From NCBI GenBank assembly GCA_911728435.2, contig OU452198.1:3720001-3784000 (forward strand): 64,000 nt of DNA. The letters run 5' to 3'. This DNA is from Apoderus coryli (taxonomy: Eukaryota > Arthropoda > Insecta > Coleoptera > Attelabidae). The position numbers and the translations under genes are program-made. This document shows, in pieces, positions 1 through 11,624 of the stretch (position 1 is its first letter; each line of letters begins with the position of its first letter). The notes below the pieces were generated by a model. It ran no database searches. It was not told where the DNA came from and saw only the letters and a program-made list of their open reading frames with translations.

Positions 1-1566
1 CACTCTCAACACATCTGTCATCTCCTTAATGGGCACCATCTGTTGTTTCCAAACGCCCATCCGTAAATTGCCCACATTTTCAATAATCGCCTTGACATGC
101 GGCTGTTTGTATGCTTCAATATAAATGTAACCTTTCACCCCTTCAGGCGCCACCACTGACTTAATTTGTAGCGGTTCATTGGTATTTTGGTAAGCGAGAA
201 ACTTCCGCATCAGCAGCAGGCACGTAGATTTCTCTTCGCCTATACGACATTTTACCATCCACAGATTTGGATCCCTGTGTAAAAGAATTCCCTTATAAGC
301 TATTTGATGAAAAAATTAGTAAAGTAGCTGGGTTTATTGAATAGAATATTCTCTTCCACAGAAACATCATACCCGTGGTCTATAAAATGATTATATTGAC
401 TTACTTGACACCAGGCAAAAGCGTTTGCTGAGTAATTTCATCAGACATCTCCTCTCCACCGTCTCCAAAATGTTTCGTAGGCGCACAATCATCAGCATAT
501 TTATTACGCAGATATTCCTCGATTTCTGATTCCTTTTGAGCGCTAGAAGAAACAATTATTTACAAAAATAGAATGATAAAACAATCGTATGATATGTATA
601 CTCACTCCCATAAATTGATACCACGTCTAACACCTTCAATTTCCCTAGCCGTCGGTCCAAATTCATCCAATTCATTGGAAACGATGCCAATTTCTTGAGC
701 ACCATCTTCCCATTCATCTTCGTCTTCAACTTCATCGTCAACCTCTGCCTCATCAATAATGAAACCCCCATATCTGAAGAAAATTAAATGTGTAACATAT
801 TAAGTATACATAATTTAACAATAGTTGTCTCGCCTCCTATATCGCTCCGAAGATTAGCTTACTGTGAGATCTTATTTATTATATACGCATATTCTTTTCC
901 TAAATTAATTTCGATGTCGTTAGTTTTAACTCAATAATGTTTATGTTTGCTATCTTAGTATTGGTAACAATTTTTAGTGTTATTGTTTCTTGGATAATGT
1001 AAGGTAATTTCCTAAATATGTACAATATTTTTAAGAGTTTGCCTTGTAATTGGGTGTTAAACCTGTTAGGCAAGTTTAAATAAATAAATAAATAAATAAA
1101 AATAAATAATTATGTTTATACCTATCTTTCTTCTTCCGCTTTCGCCCTCGTCCACTATCACTGTCCTCTTCCTCACTATCATATTCATCTTCAGAATGAA
1201 GACTATCACCCTCAGGTTCTTCCTCTTCAGCTGCCTCTGGTTCAGAACCTTCGCGTGCCTCAGATCTACAAAACAATACCAACTTGATATAAATACTGTA
1301 CGAACAGAAACCACACAATTTTGATCATACCCTGATCGACTCCTAGATCTTGACCTCGATCTGGAGCGACTTCTACTTCTAGACCTCACAGACCCTGATC
1401 GTGATCTCGATTTAGATCTGCTTGGCGAACCTGAACGTGATCTAGATCTGCTTGGACTGCGACTCCGCTGACTACGTACACTGCCTCTGGAACTACGCGA
1501 GCGCACGGATCCAGCATCAGAAGCATTTTCGTTATCCGAATAATGGCTTCCTTCAGAGTCGGACAT
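1..1566 (-). CDS. Spt5: Transcription elongation factor SPT5 (5' part, five exons)
   Basis: SPT5 pairs with SPT4 as DSIF, which binds RNA polymerase II in the nucleus and controls pausing and processive elongation. Exons read on the minus strand are 1566-1331, 1265-1122, 773-606, 542-405 and 274 to the window edge. All four introns have GT-AG borders and are phase 2. The product starts [17 protein letters not shown], followed by an Arg-Ser dipeptide region (about residues 22-78), then an acidic stretch. [18 protein letters not shown] block, typical of SPT5 just before its folded core, comes next. The last exon ([14 protein letters not shown] onward) enters the NGN domain that contacts SPT4. 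The KOW domains and C-terminal repeats lie outside the window. The order of acidic block, [12 protein letters not shown] motif and NGN start is diagnostic. The long RS run is notable but fits the disordered SPT5 N terminus. Confidence 0.93.
975..1110 (+). mobile_element. LINE 3' tail fragment in Spt5 intron 2
   Basis: Within the intron between the second and third Spt5 exons is a short segment ending in TGTAATTGGGTGTTAAACCT and then repeated TAAA units (about 1080-1109). The same kind of 3' end closes LINE remnants near 40760-40830 and 54810-54900: TGTAATTGGG(C/G), a short spacer, AAATAAATAAA. It is best read as a severely 5'-truncated LINE insertion on the plus strand, opposite to the gene. 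The left boundary is approximate. Confidence 0.55.
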
Positions 1567-1844
1567 TATACATTAACACAAATAACTAGATAATAGTTTT
1601 AATCAAATAATATTAATTATAAGGTAAAATGTGGTAGTTTTGTTTACGTATGTACTTTATGACAAGAAATTCAAATAGCACTTTTAGGTTTTATTACCCT
1701 ATTATAAGTCGCGACAGTTAGTGTTAACACGTATTTTTAGAACAATCTATTCAATTAGATTTATTTGCAAAAAACTAGTTCAGGAATAGTTCTCACGCCA
1801 TAACAGCCTTCGCCAACGTCTACTATCACAACAAAACAAATGCT

Positions 1845-1909
1845 ACGTCATAGTATGACGTATGACGTTCGTGACATATGACATATGACGGTCATACGTC
1901 ATGTGTCAC
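1845..1909. promoter_or_regulatory. Nested TGACGT palindromes in the Spt5 upstream spacer
   Basis: Two palindromes lie 280-340 bases upstream of the Spt5 start and about 410 upstream of the next gene. The first, 1845-1861, is perfect: ACGTCATA, one base, TATGACGT. The second, 1871-1909, is two imperfect 19-base arms around one G, built of TGACATATGAC/GTCATGTGTCA units. TGACGT is the core of CREB/ATF-type bZIP sites. The position between divergently transcribed genes fits a shared promoter, but this is inference. An alternative is the remains of a small inverted-repeat transposon. Confidence 0.4.
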
Positions 1910-2317
1910 AAACCATGCCACGTTGCCAATATGCAGAAATCTATCTAGATGTATAATCAGTACTCAAATGTTTGGATTGTATCAAGAACCACTGAGGTTA
2001 CACTGGTTCGTGATTCGTGTAGCCTCTCACATTTTTGTAATTAGTGGCTTCATAACTAAATTAAATCTTAAGATTGTCTAGAATTAAGTTTTTGCGCTGG
2101 TGCTGAATCATCTATTTACAAAACATTTTAGTACATTTATTTTTATTTTAAAAATGCAGCAGATAAACAACATAATAGCATGCATCTATTGCCAAAATCA
2201 AAAATAGCTTTAAATGAACTTGAATTGCGCTTGAAACTACAATTTTAACTTTCATTTATTGATAAGAATTCAATTGTATAATTGCAATAAATACCTGTTT
2301 TATTTTTAACATATAAA

Positions 2318-2603
2318 ATGGGTAAAGGCAAAGGGGGTAAAGGTGTAGGAGCTACGCCAGCCACAAGTGATGTAAGTTGTTATTATAGAATAATTTTAAT
2401 AACGTTATTTCACAAATGTTCGTCTAATTTAGAAAAAATCTGCGGCTACCAGTACTGCAAAAGGTAGCGACCAAAAAGTTAGTGGAAATAAAGATCCTGC
2501 ACCGAAGGGTGGTAAAAAAGGTGATTTTCAACTACATACCACATCATCTAAATTATTTGTAATATTTAAATATATATTTTTATTTTTAGGAGGCAAAAAA
2601 TGA
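2318..2603 (+). CDS. Small Gly/Lys-rich protein, 51 residues, function unknown
   Basis: Three exons are predicted: 2318-2371, 2433-2520 and 2590-2603. Each junction has GT-AG borders, and phase is kept across them. The product starts MGKGKGGKGVGATPATSD and ends in a KGGKKGGKK stretch before TGA. It is strongly basic, low in complexity, and has no membrane segment or recognisable domain. Its composition recalls the basic disordered N-terminal tail of parvulin PIN4, but no PPIase domain follows within the next 400 bases, where a transposon begins. It could be a genuine microprotein, the 5' end of a gene whose later exons are far away or lost, or a chance reading. The clean splice signals favour a real transcript. 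Confidence 0.5.
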
Positions 2604-3016
2604 AGGACCTTTTGGTATATTTTATTTATAAGTGATCAAATTTATTTATTTATTTACGGTAAGAGGAACAAAGTGTAAATCCTAGTTTTATAAATATATT
2701 TTTGGATTTATTCATTCTCGTTTTAATTAGAAAAAGTTAAACAAACATACTGCTTTTCAGTTAAAATACTCACTATCGATACAAGTTCAAATCTCTATAA
2801 TATCGTTTTTGATTCTATTATGATGGCACCAATGTAGGAAGCCAGTTTTGATAATTTTAAGTTTTGTGCTAAGATTTTGTTGTACTCAAGGAGGATCAAT
2901 ATTATATCCCCACCCATGCTCTCATCTTTTGCTTTACATAGACATTAACAGATTACGAAAGAATATGTTTGTTCCAACACGTTACAGAAATGTCTTTTTA
3001 TGGATGATAAGGTCAC
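2604..3016. other. Spacer with no recognised gene
   Basis: AT-rich sequence between the small gene and the Harbinger-like element. It presumably holds the 3' UTR of the small gene. I see no further exon, RNA gene or repeat boundary that I can support. One open stretch at 2848-3057 runs into the transposon terminus and is not coding-like. Confidence 0.4.
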
Positions 3017-3019
3017 TAA

Positions 3020-5467
3020 TGCCCGTTTGCACCACATACACTTTAAGTAGAGAATAGTTAAGGGTCATCTAAATTTTAAGAACGGAATTGATTGCACCGA
3101 ATCATGAGTAGATAGCACTTAGTTAAGTATCGGGTAAATTTGTCAACATAGCAAATTTAAGGTAGCCGACAATGAAGAGGAGTTTTTTGGTCGGGCAGTA
3201 GGTAATATTTTAACTTTTAACCTCTTCAGTTTTGTTTTCATAATAATTCATAATGTAAACATTAATTTTGATTGTGAATGTGAACGAAAATTATTAAATA
3301 CTAGAGTTAAATTGTGTCCGTAAATATAATAGAAACAAAATTATTTTGTGGCATAGCGGACAAAATGACTGGGTTTACCTACACAAGGGACTTTGTTTAG
3401 ACTGAGGCCCTGCTAAATTACACAAAAGTCCCTTGTGTAGGAAAAACCAGTCATTTTGTCCGCTATGCCACAAAATTATTTTCATTTTATTATTTAATAC
3501 ATTTTTTTAATATAACATATAATACGATGGAAGTTAGTGATACATAAAAAAAGAGAAGACCTCCAAACTACACTTCCAACGAGAAAGAAGTTCTTCTATC
3601 GATAGTGTTGGATCATAGTTATTGTGGCATCATTCAAATTAATAAAATTAACTTTTTGTTATTATTTTCCATTGTTAAATTTATCTATTCTTATTGTTAT
3701 ATATTTGAAATGTATTTATTACATATACATAGTATTTGATCTGTTTCTATTATAAGATTTAGCTAGATGAGTGCTACTACTACTTACATATTTTATGATT
3801 TATATTCAAAAATAGTTTTAGTTTATTATTTACCTGGGAACATAAGTAGAGTTGTTAGCTTATTTATTTTTTTGTGGATTAATAATTAAATAAACTGTAA
3901 ACGTGAGGTTGTTATGGTTTTAATACATAGGTATATACCTCTATTATTATTTTTTAATATCGACTATTTCCTCAGTACCTCTATATATATATAATAGGTA
4001 TGTTAAGCACAAAGACGCTTTTCGGTCTTTCCTACTAAAATATCTTCTATTGAAAGCTGTCATAGCTCATCAAATTCTAGTAAAAATGCTCAATTTGGTC
4101 TAGGATAGACCGAATCGTAGTCTTCGTCAGTCGAAATCTTTGAAAAAAATTTAAATTGTCCATATCTAAAAATAATTCGGCCTTTCATAAACCCTCCTTG
4201 GAAATCCATGTTCAATTAATTCGAAAACATCAAGATCCTCGTCAAATAATTCCATATTTTTAATATTTTAATCGCCACACACAGTAAACAACCCAATAAT
4301 GAAAAATATAAAAGCAATATTGAGGTTAGAATTCCATTTAAGATGAGATTTCTCGAGTCAACTTATTATGCCCGTTGGCACCACATACAGTTTAAGTAGA
4401 GAATAGTTAAGGGTCACCTAAATTTTAAGAACGGAATTGATTGCACCGTATCATGAGTAGATAGCACTTAGTTAAGTATCGGGTAAATTTGTCAACATAG
4501 CAAATTTAAGGTAGCCGACAATGAAGAAGAGTTTTTTGGTCGGGCAGTAGGTAAGCATACGTTAATTTCCTTTTATACCGAGCCAATGGGAACGTTCGCC
4601 CTTGGGTCGTGTTTCCGTGGGTGGCCGTCGCGGATCGGTGGCGTGCATTTCGCTTTGTTTTTGCTGTTTGAATATTTTGGCGCCATAAGCTAGTGCTCTG
4701 AATAGTATAAACAACTGAATCTGTTACTAGATAAAAAGCAAAAACAAACTCGTTTATAACAGCAATAATTTTTATTGCTACATATAAAATAATAATTTAT
4801 AAGTATAGTTGCGAATAGTTGTTATGGTTTTAATTTATTGTTGTTGATACCCTAGCTCAATAATTTATACCTCTATATAATAGTAATAGGTATGTTAAGC
4901 ACAAAGACCCTTTCTGGTCTTTATCTTCTAATGAAAGCTGTCATATCTCATCAAATTCTAGTAAAAATGCTCAATTTGGTCTAGGATAGGCCGAATCGTA
5001 GGCTTCGTCAGTCGAAATCTTTGAAAAAAACTTAAATTTTCCATATCTTAAAAATAATTCGGCCTTTCATACACCCTCCTTGGAAATCCATGTTCAATTA
5101 ATTCGAAAACATCAAGATCATCATCCAATAATCCCATATTTTTAATCGCCACACAATGTAAACAACCCAATAATGAAAAATATAAAAGCAATATTGAGGT
5201 TAGAATTCCATTTAAGAAGAGAATTTTCGAGTCTTAACTTAAGGAACACTTAGGCAAATTTAAAGTGACGTTTTAACGTGGTGCAATAAAAAATAGATGC
5301 TAAGCGACTCTTAGAACAAATCGTGACTTAAAATATTCTTCAACACTTCACTTAAGTGACACTTAGGCAAATTTAAAGTGACGTTTTAACGCGGTGCAAT
5401 AAAAAATAGATGCTAAGCGCCTCTTAGAACAAATCGTGACTTAAACGGTATGTGGTGCAAACGGGCA
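3020..5467. mobile_element. Harbinger-like non-autonomous DNA transposon, composite
   Basis: The left end starts TGCCCGTTTGCACCACATAC and the right end is its inverse, giving terminal inverted repeats of about 20 bases. TAA flanks both sides (3017-3019 and 5468-5470), the 3-bp target duplication usual for PIF/Harbinger. A second left-type end at about 4367 restarts the same sequence. The segment 4000-4370 is repeated at 4890-5240, so this is a partial tandem of two related copies. Near the right end, a unit of about 105 bases is duplicated (5236-5330 and 5345-5450). No transposase reading frame is present. Confidence 0.72.
3348..3471. mobile_element. Hairpin MITE nested in the Harbinger-like element
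   Basis: Two arms of about 50 bases, starting GTGGCATAGCGGACAAAATG and ending in the inverse, enclose a short loop. The 11-base sequence AAAATTATTTT flanks both sides (3337-3347 and 3472-3482). It may be the target duplication, or partly an extension of the arms, since it is nearly self-complementary. The element is absent from the second copy of the host repeat at 4369, which supports it being a later insertion. Superfamily not assigned. Confidence 0.6.
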
Positions 5468-5470
5468 TAA

Positions 5471-5916
5471 GTCCAGTTGTATAATCCGGGTTCAATTTTT
5501 GAACTAGGTTTAACGGCTTTGACAATCATTGTTGGTATAATCGTTAACAAGTAAAAGTTAAACCGAGACTGTACAACTGACCATAAAATATTGTCTATAA
5601 TGTATCTAACAATTCAAACGTCCCTAAAATGGTTCCAAACAACATTATCAATCACGTTCCTTAGACAAAAAGCAATTGGGAAATAAGCAATTCACCCGCC
5701 TTATTGAGTATGTGTCTACCTCGTACTCTGATATGAGTAACAACTGAGAATAAAACGAAAGTTTAGGTTTTTGCTCAGAAAAATAAATTATTTTTCTGAG
5801 GATATTTCCCTGAGATTTAGATATATCTTTGGTTTTTGCAAATTGTCAATTGTCACAAAAATATGACATAACACAGTAGCTGTCATTTCATTGCTGTCAT
5901 TTTGTCACACAAAAAA
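5471..5916 (+). promoter_or_regulatory. Upstream region of the processing peptidase gene
   Basis: This 446-base AT-rich stretch precedes the start codon. Close to the ATG (about 5870-5910) are several spaced TGTCA/TGACA half-sites (ctGTCAttt, cTGTCAtttt, tGTCAca). Similar TGTCA clusters occur near 16265-16310 downstream of the HMGA-like gene. No clear TATA box is visible. Whether these half-sites act as promoter elements is inference. Confidence 0.3.
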
Positions 5917-8900
5917 ATGGCATCCATCCTAAAATTATCACAATCCGTAGCAAAATTATCAAAAAATAATAATGTTGTTAAGGTAAGATCATCATTAAAT
6001 TAATTATAAATTAATACTGATTAAAATCTGTATATTTTATATAACTTATATATACCAACTTTGCGTATTAACAATTATTTCATTACGTAACATACAAAGT
6101 AGTACTTTGAATTTTCATACATTATTTATTTTAGGCATGTAAAAACTTACGAAATGCATCAACAGCACACGCAGAATCCAAGCAAATCGTACTTAATGTA
6201 CCACCAACAAAAGTATCCACATTAAATAATGGTAACAAATATTTATTAATTTATAAATAACAGTCAACTACATAACCTAATTTCTGTAATTATTTAAAGG
6301 TATCCGAGTTGCTACGGAAGATTGGGGCTCACAGACAGCAACAGTTGGCATTTGGATTGATGCCGGTAGTCGGTATGAAAACGCTAAAAATAATGGAGTG
6401 GCTCACTTTATGGAACATATGGCATTTAAGGTAACAAAACATTTTTGACGAGCTTATTATGGGTTTGTCAACATTTCTGGTGATTTTGCAGGGCACCGGT
6501 AAACGTACTCAGAGCCAATTAGAAATCGAAATTGAAGATCTCGGTGCTCAATTAAATGCATATACAAGTAGGGAACAGACCGTTTACTACTCTAAATGTT
6601 TGACGAAAGATGTGCCAAAAGCAATTGAAATTTTGTCTGATATTGTACAGAATGCCAAACTTGGCGAGGCGGAAATTGAACGAGAACGCGGTGTTATTTT
6701 GCGAGAGATGCAGGAAGTTGAATCGAATTTGCAGGAAGTTGTTTTTGATCACTTGCATGCTATTGCTTATCAGGGCACACCATTGGCAAATACCATTTTA
6801 GGCAAGCATCCTTACTATTTACATCTTCCTTAAAAGTATTCACAAAACTGGCTCAGTAGGCTAAACGTTTATATTATTTTAGGTCCCACTGCAAATATTC
6901 GATCGATAAATGCGACAGATTTAAGAAATTACTTGGACAACCACTACAAGGCCAGTCGTATTGTTATAGCCGGTGCTGGTGGCGTTAACCATGAAGAACT
7001 AGTTAAATTAGCTGAATGCAATTTGAATCAATTGAGTAAGTAGAGTCAAAATAGTATTTCCAAATTTAAAAATTAATTAAAATGTTCATTACAATAGACG
7101 TTTGACATTACAGCTAATACTTACCCTGGTGAAGTACCCCGTTTGGCGCCGTGCCGGTTCACTGGTGCAGAGATTCGTGTTCGTGACGATTCACTGCCTT
7201 TAGCGCATATCGCTCTTGCTGTAGAAGGAGCTGGATGGGCAGATCCTGATACTCTCACCCTGATGGTAGCATCAACGTTATTGGGTGCATGGGACCGATC
7301 CCAAGCGTCTGGTAAACAGAATGCCACTACATTGGCTAGAGCCAGTGCTGAAGGTGATTTGTGCCATTCCTACCAAAGTTTCAACACTTGCTACAAGGTA
7401 TAGTACTGAGTACTAGAGTTACGTTGCGTATATGATTGTTTTTTACATTTTTGTTTTGGTAGGATACTGGATTGTGGGGTATCTACTTCGTTTCTGATCC
7501 ATTGAAAATTGAGGATATGGTATTTAATATTCAACAAGAATTTATGCGATTATGTACTAGTGTGACAGAGGGTGAAGTTGAAAGAGCTAAAGCACTTTTA
7601 ACTGCTAATACTTTGTTACAATTAGACACTTCTACAGCGGTGTGCGAAGATATTGGTAAGTTTATTTGCTATATTATATATCTAAATGGCGTAGTCATTT
7701 TTGGTTATACCCTATAACTAAAGAAGGGAATTTATAATTTAGAACCAAAGCAGGTACCTAAATAGCGGGGAAAACGTACTCTATAAAAGATGGTAAACAG
7801 ACCCTTGTTATTGCAGGTATTTATAGCCTGTGTTCCTCATTTGGGACAAGGTTCCTAGTGAGAGATCCTCTAGGAGAAACGATGGGAATTCTTTATACAG
7901 GATGAACTATCACTCAGTACAAAAATTTTAACTGGAGGTAGAGCAAAATAAGATTTAACAGAATCGCCTTTCAAAAAATTTCCAACATTTTATGATGCAG
8001 TAGCATAATATGGCTTGATACACAATACACATTGAGTTTGAATAAGTTATTTTCATTCAAAATAAAAAGCTTAATATGTGTGTTAGAAACTTGGCAACAG
8101 TTAGGCTGTCGGTTGACAGATGACGTCGAAGTTGTCTGCACTCTGCACAATAGATCATGCAGATGTCCCGGGAGGTTATTAACCTTTGATATTTTATTAT
8201 TTTTGTGTTTACATTTTCGTCCCGATTGGAAATAAGGATTTAAATAAATTAAAATTAAACAGGCATTTTATATTTTAGTCCCGGATAAGTAAGTACTAGT
8301 TTTACTTATCTGGGTTTTAGTGTGCTACCGGCAATGTTTAGTTAGTGTTTGTGTGTTCAAAATGCAAAAATATCGTTTAGAACTTTGCAAAAACGAAGAA
8401 ATTATCAACAATTTGGAGTATTCCAGATTGATTGTTATTGATCAAGTATTATAAGACAAAGCCAGGGCCGCTACAACTGGCTATCATATTTTAATATTTC
8501 GTTAAATTTAAAATAAATCGGCATCAGCGAATATTAAAAAACTGTGCATTTAGTGTACCTACTTCTCGGAAATCTGTTGTGTTTTTAGTGTATTCAATAA
8601 GTATGCGAAAATATCGTTTTAGGAGTTTGTTGTTTGCAAAAACGAAGAAGTAGTGTACAATTCTGAAGTAGTAAAGATGGATTTATTTATCAGGTCTTAA
8701 CATGTTCATTTTCACCTCTCTACAATTGGCAACGCCGCGTACACCTGTTTGTAGGTTGGAAGCCATCGTGAAAAATAATTGTCATAGGCGCCGATTTACC
8801 AGGGAAAAACGTGGATTTACCCCATTTTGTAAACATCGAATAAAAATTCCGAAACAAATTCTTCATGGTTTTTCATGCTTTCCTGAGCACGTGGATAAAA

Positions 8901-9540
8901 TTTTTGTACTGAGTGATAGTTCACCCTGTATTCTTCAGTAATTGAAGAAATTAAAATAAACACTGGAAATAACTACTTTTTTATATGTATGGATGATTTG
9001 ATGGGGCGTTATATTGCACATTTAAAGGTCGGGGTTCTTAGCGAAAAATTTTTACCAAAATTCTACCTTATTGCGTCAAAGCAACAAGAAAAACCAAATG
9101 CTTTAACTGTGACTAGGTTTAATCAAGAAGAATTAGCGGCATTCTTTCTTCTTGCTGCTGTTCCCACTGGCAATCTTTTAATTTTGTTGTCGGATGCAGC
9201 ACCTTACATGGTAAACATGTAACATGTTTAGCACATGGCCTAAACAAGGTTGCCGAAGAGATTAGAAAACAAAAACCACGTGTTAATGTTTTAATTTCCA
9301 TTGTAAAAAAAGTATTTTCAAACTAATCTCGTTTTAGGTCGCCAACTTCTATGCTATGGCCGCCGTTTGCCGCCTCATGAACTCACCCATCGCATCAGTA
9401 GCATCACGGCACGTAACGTCCGTGATGTTTGTTACAAATACATTTATGACAGATGTCCAGCTGTTGCCGCAGTAGGCCCTGTCGAACAATTGCCCGACTA
9501 CAACAGAGTCCGGTCATCCATGTATTGGTTGAGAGTCTAG
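5917..9540 (+). CDS. Mitochondrial processing peptidase beta subunit (complete, eight exons)
   Basis: The enzyme removes targeting presequences from imported precursors in the mitochondrial matrix, as a heterodimer with the alpha subunit. In some animals it overlaps with complex III core protein 1. Exons: 5917-5982, 6135-6231, 6300-6430, 6492-6801, 6883-7035, 7114-7397, 7463-7655 and 9338-9540, giving 478 residues, the usual family length. The N terminus ([14 protein letters not shown]) looks like an amphipathic presequence. The inverse zinc motif HFMEH is at residues 90-94, and the third ligand Glu is at 170, so the site appears catalytic. A glycine-rich segment ([10 protein letters not shown]) follows, and the C terminus ends [13 protein letters not shown], as in orthologues. 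Intron 4 has a GC donor. Intron 7 is about 1.7 kb, while the other introns are short. Confidence 0.96.
7656..9337. other. Large intron 7 of the peptidase gene with diverged internal duplication
   Basis: The other introns of this gene are about 60-150 bases, but this one is 1682. It contains two diverged copies of a short segment with the core ATGC(A/G)AAAATATCGTTT, then GCAAAAACGAAGAA (about 8361-8400 and 8602-8650). There are also open stretches at 8702-8941 and 8989-9222 whose translations I do not recognise. This suggests one or more old insertions, but I cannot define ends or target duplications. Confidence 0.35.
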
Positions 9541-11239
9541 GAGCCAATTTTCATTTGTTAACTTGATAAAAACTGTATAACAAGCAAGCTAATTTATTAA
9601 ACAAGAATTATTGGTTTTAATAATTATTACATTTTTTTTATTCAATAGTAGATAAATGATACCGTGAAATAAATATATAATTTTAATTAAAATAGGTAAC
9701 TGTGTTATGTATTATTAATAGTTAATAAAAACGTCAATTTTTTAGTTTTTATTCATTTAATATAAGAATTTTGTTATTTTAATAGTTTGGATTAATATCG
9801 TTTAAAATTGAATCAGAAACAGGTAAATTCCCGACCCTTGAATATCTTATCCACAGACCCAACCGATTTTTCGCCATTGACCCTATCCCACTTCCTAATT
9901 AGCCCCCATTAACCTCAGCTGCGGATAAAGCAGTTTCTTTACATTTTGCATCATCCAATGTCCCTACCTACTTTCTTTAGGATCAACTTCTTTACGTTTT
10001 TCGAAAGTTGACTTAAAGGTATATTTCAATAAGTTTCAAATCCTTATGACTAGCTTTTTCAAAATTTAGTTTTTGTGGTAAAATATTTAACCCACAGCCA
10101 TTCAACGTGTTGTGGCCATCATACTCCCAATAATGGCAGTAAACCATAACTTTAGAGTCAATTTTTTGTGTGTAGAGTTGACTTTGAAGATTTAGTTTGT
10201 TTTATTCATGTTGAGATCTCTAAAAATGTATACGTCAAACTGAACAGTAGCCCTCTGTGTCATTAACTACATCACATCACAAGTTATAAGCTAATAATCG
10301 ATACCCTCATTCAAGATCTTGAACAGTTATGATTATAAGTTATTTTCCATTTCTCCTTCTGAGTACTATCAGTTCGCAAAATGTTGCAACCCGTTTAACT
10401 TAACGCCTAGTAATTGTGCTGCTTTCGTTTAGGCAGTCGCATTACACGCTTACAAACGATAATATTACTGGCGGTTGGAACGCACTTATTATAAATAAAA
10501 ATCATATTAAAGCATAAAATAAGTCTATTCTATTATTTTTAGTGCCACAAGTTAAAAAAAATTGTTTGGTTTTCAATCTAAGCCTCATAACCATACAGTG
10601 TATAACATGCAAGTATTCGCTGGGCACCGATGACGTCACTGCGCGAACTCTACTTATTTTCACAAAACATACCCCTTGTTTTGTGCTTATTTTGAACCGG
10701 TCGATATCCTACATAGAGGTACCATGGCTCCAAGTAACTCAAGGACGGCTCTAAAACAACCCGTAGGTTCACGACATTTCTAAAAGAAACATACTAACTG
10801 CATTTAAGACTTACTTTTAACCAATCACAATGCAGTATGGCAAATAAAAAAATGCTAACTGCACTCTGATTGGGTAGAATTTACTCTTAAATATAATTTT
10901 ATATTAAAAATAAAAAATAACACAAAACCAGTGGGTGCATTCAGAATTCAGAGCGGCTTTAGTCGCAGACCGTTCTGAATACAAAATACGCTGGAAAATT
11001 TGTTCAGTTATAAAATGTTACCGCTGTCCATATTTAGTGTATTAAAATGACGTTTAAAAGTTCGGTTAATTCGCTGATTTCTATTTATCAATTGAAATTG
11101 ACATTTTCTTGAGCTTCATATAATAAAATTTGTCGCAATAACAAATTATTCTTCATGTTTTTAACACTCCAATTCTAATAAACTTGAAAATAACATATCA
11201 TAAATCATACAAAAAAATAGGTTATGTTTAACCTCAGCG
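9541..11239. other. Intergenic region, no gene recognised
   Basis: AT-rich DNA downstream of the peptidase gene. Several AATAAA-type signals (for example near 9668) may end its transcript. No open frame resembles a protein I know. The sequence around 10540-10760 is open but has no coding signature. Confidence 0.4.
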
Positions 11240-11616
11240 CAGTGTTCCCAACACTTGAGACCGAAAATATCCCTGTATGAGCATCAAATTACACCACTTT
11301 ACACACAACATTGTTGCCAATGGCTAATTAAAAAGATTTATGGAAAAGGCTAAAAATAACAACAACAAAAAAACACGCCGAAATTGTGGCTGTTTGGTTT
11401 TGCATTTTGCCTCTATAGCATAACCAGTAGCAGGTAGGAAGCCATAAGCTATACTGAAGAAGTGTGGTCACAGGCGGCCCGCAGACTGGCGGTCATGTCA
11501 TGTCATATCCCAAAAAAAAGAAGAAGCAAAAAACAATTTGTTGTTGTTACAAAATTACACACAGTGAACTGAAAATATCCCAAAACAGTGTAATTACACC
11601 CGAATTGGGAACACGG
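11240..11616. mobile_element. hAT-like MITE with intact 8-bp target duplication
   Basis: The left end is CAGTGTTCCCAA and the right end is the inverse of CCGTGTTCCCAA. The 8 bases CCTCAGCG flank both ends (11232-11239 and 11617-11624), matching the 8-bp duplication produced by hAT transposases. The element is 377 bases long and has no coding capacity, so it would depend on a transposase supplied elsewhere. The exact duplication suggests fairly recent movement. Confidence 0.75.
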
Positions 11617-11624
11617 CCTCAGCG

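Noticed and set aside
1066..1330. Open extension of the Spt5 first exon past 1331
   Set aside because: A consensus donor lies at 1330 and the next exon continues the protein. The extension ends in low-complexity intron sequence.
2318..2603. Calling the small gene PIN4
   Set aside because: Similarity is limited to basic low-complexity composition, and no PPIase domain is present.
7121..7327. Minus-strand open frame over peptidase exon 6
   Set aside because: Antisense shadow of a conserved exon, with no independent coding signal.
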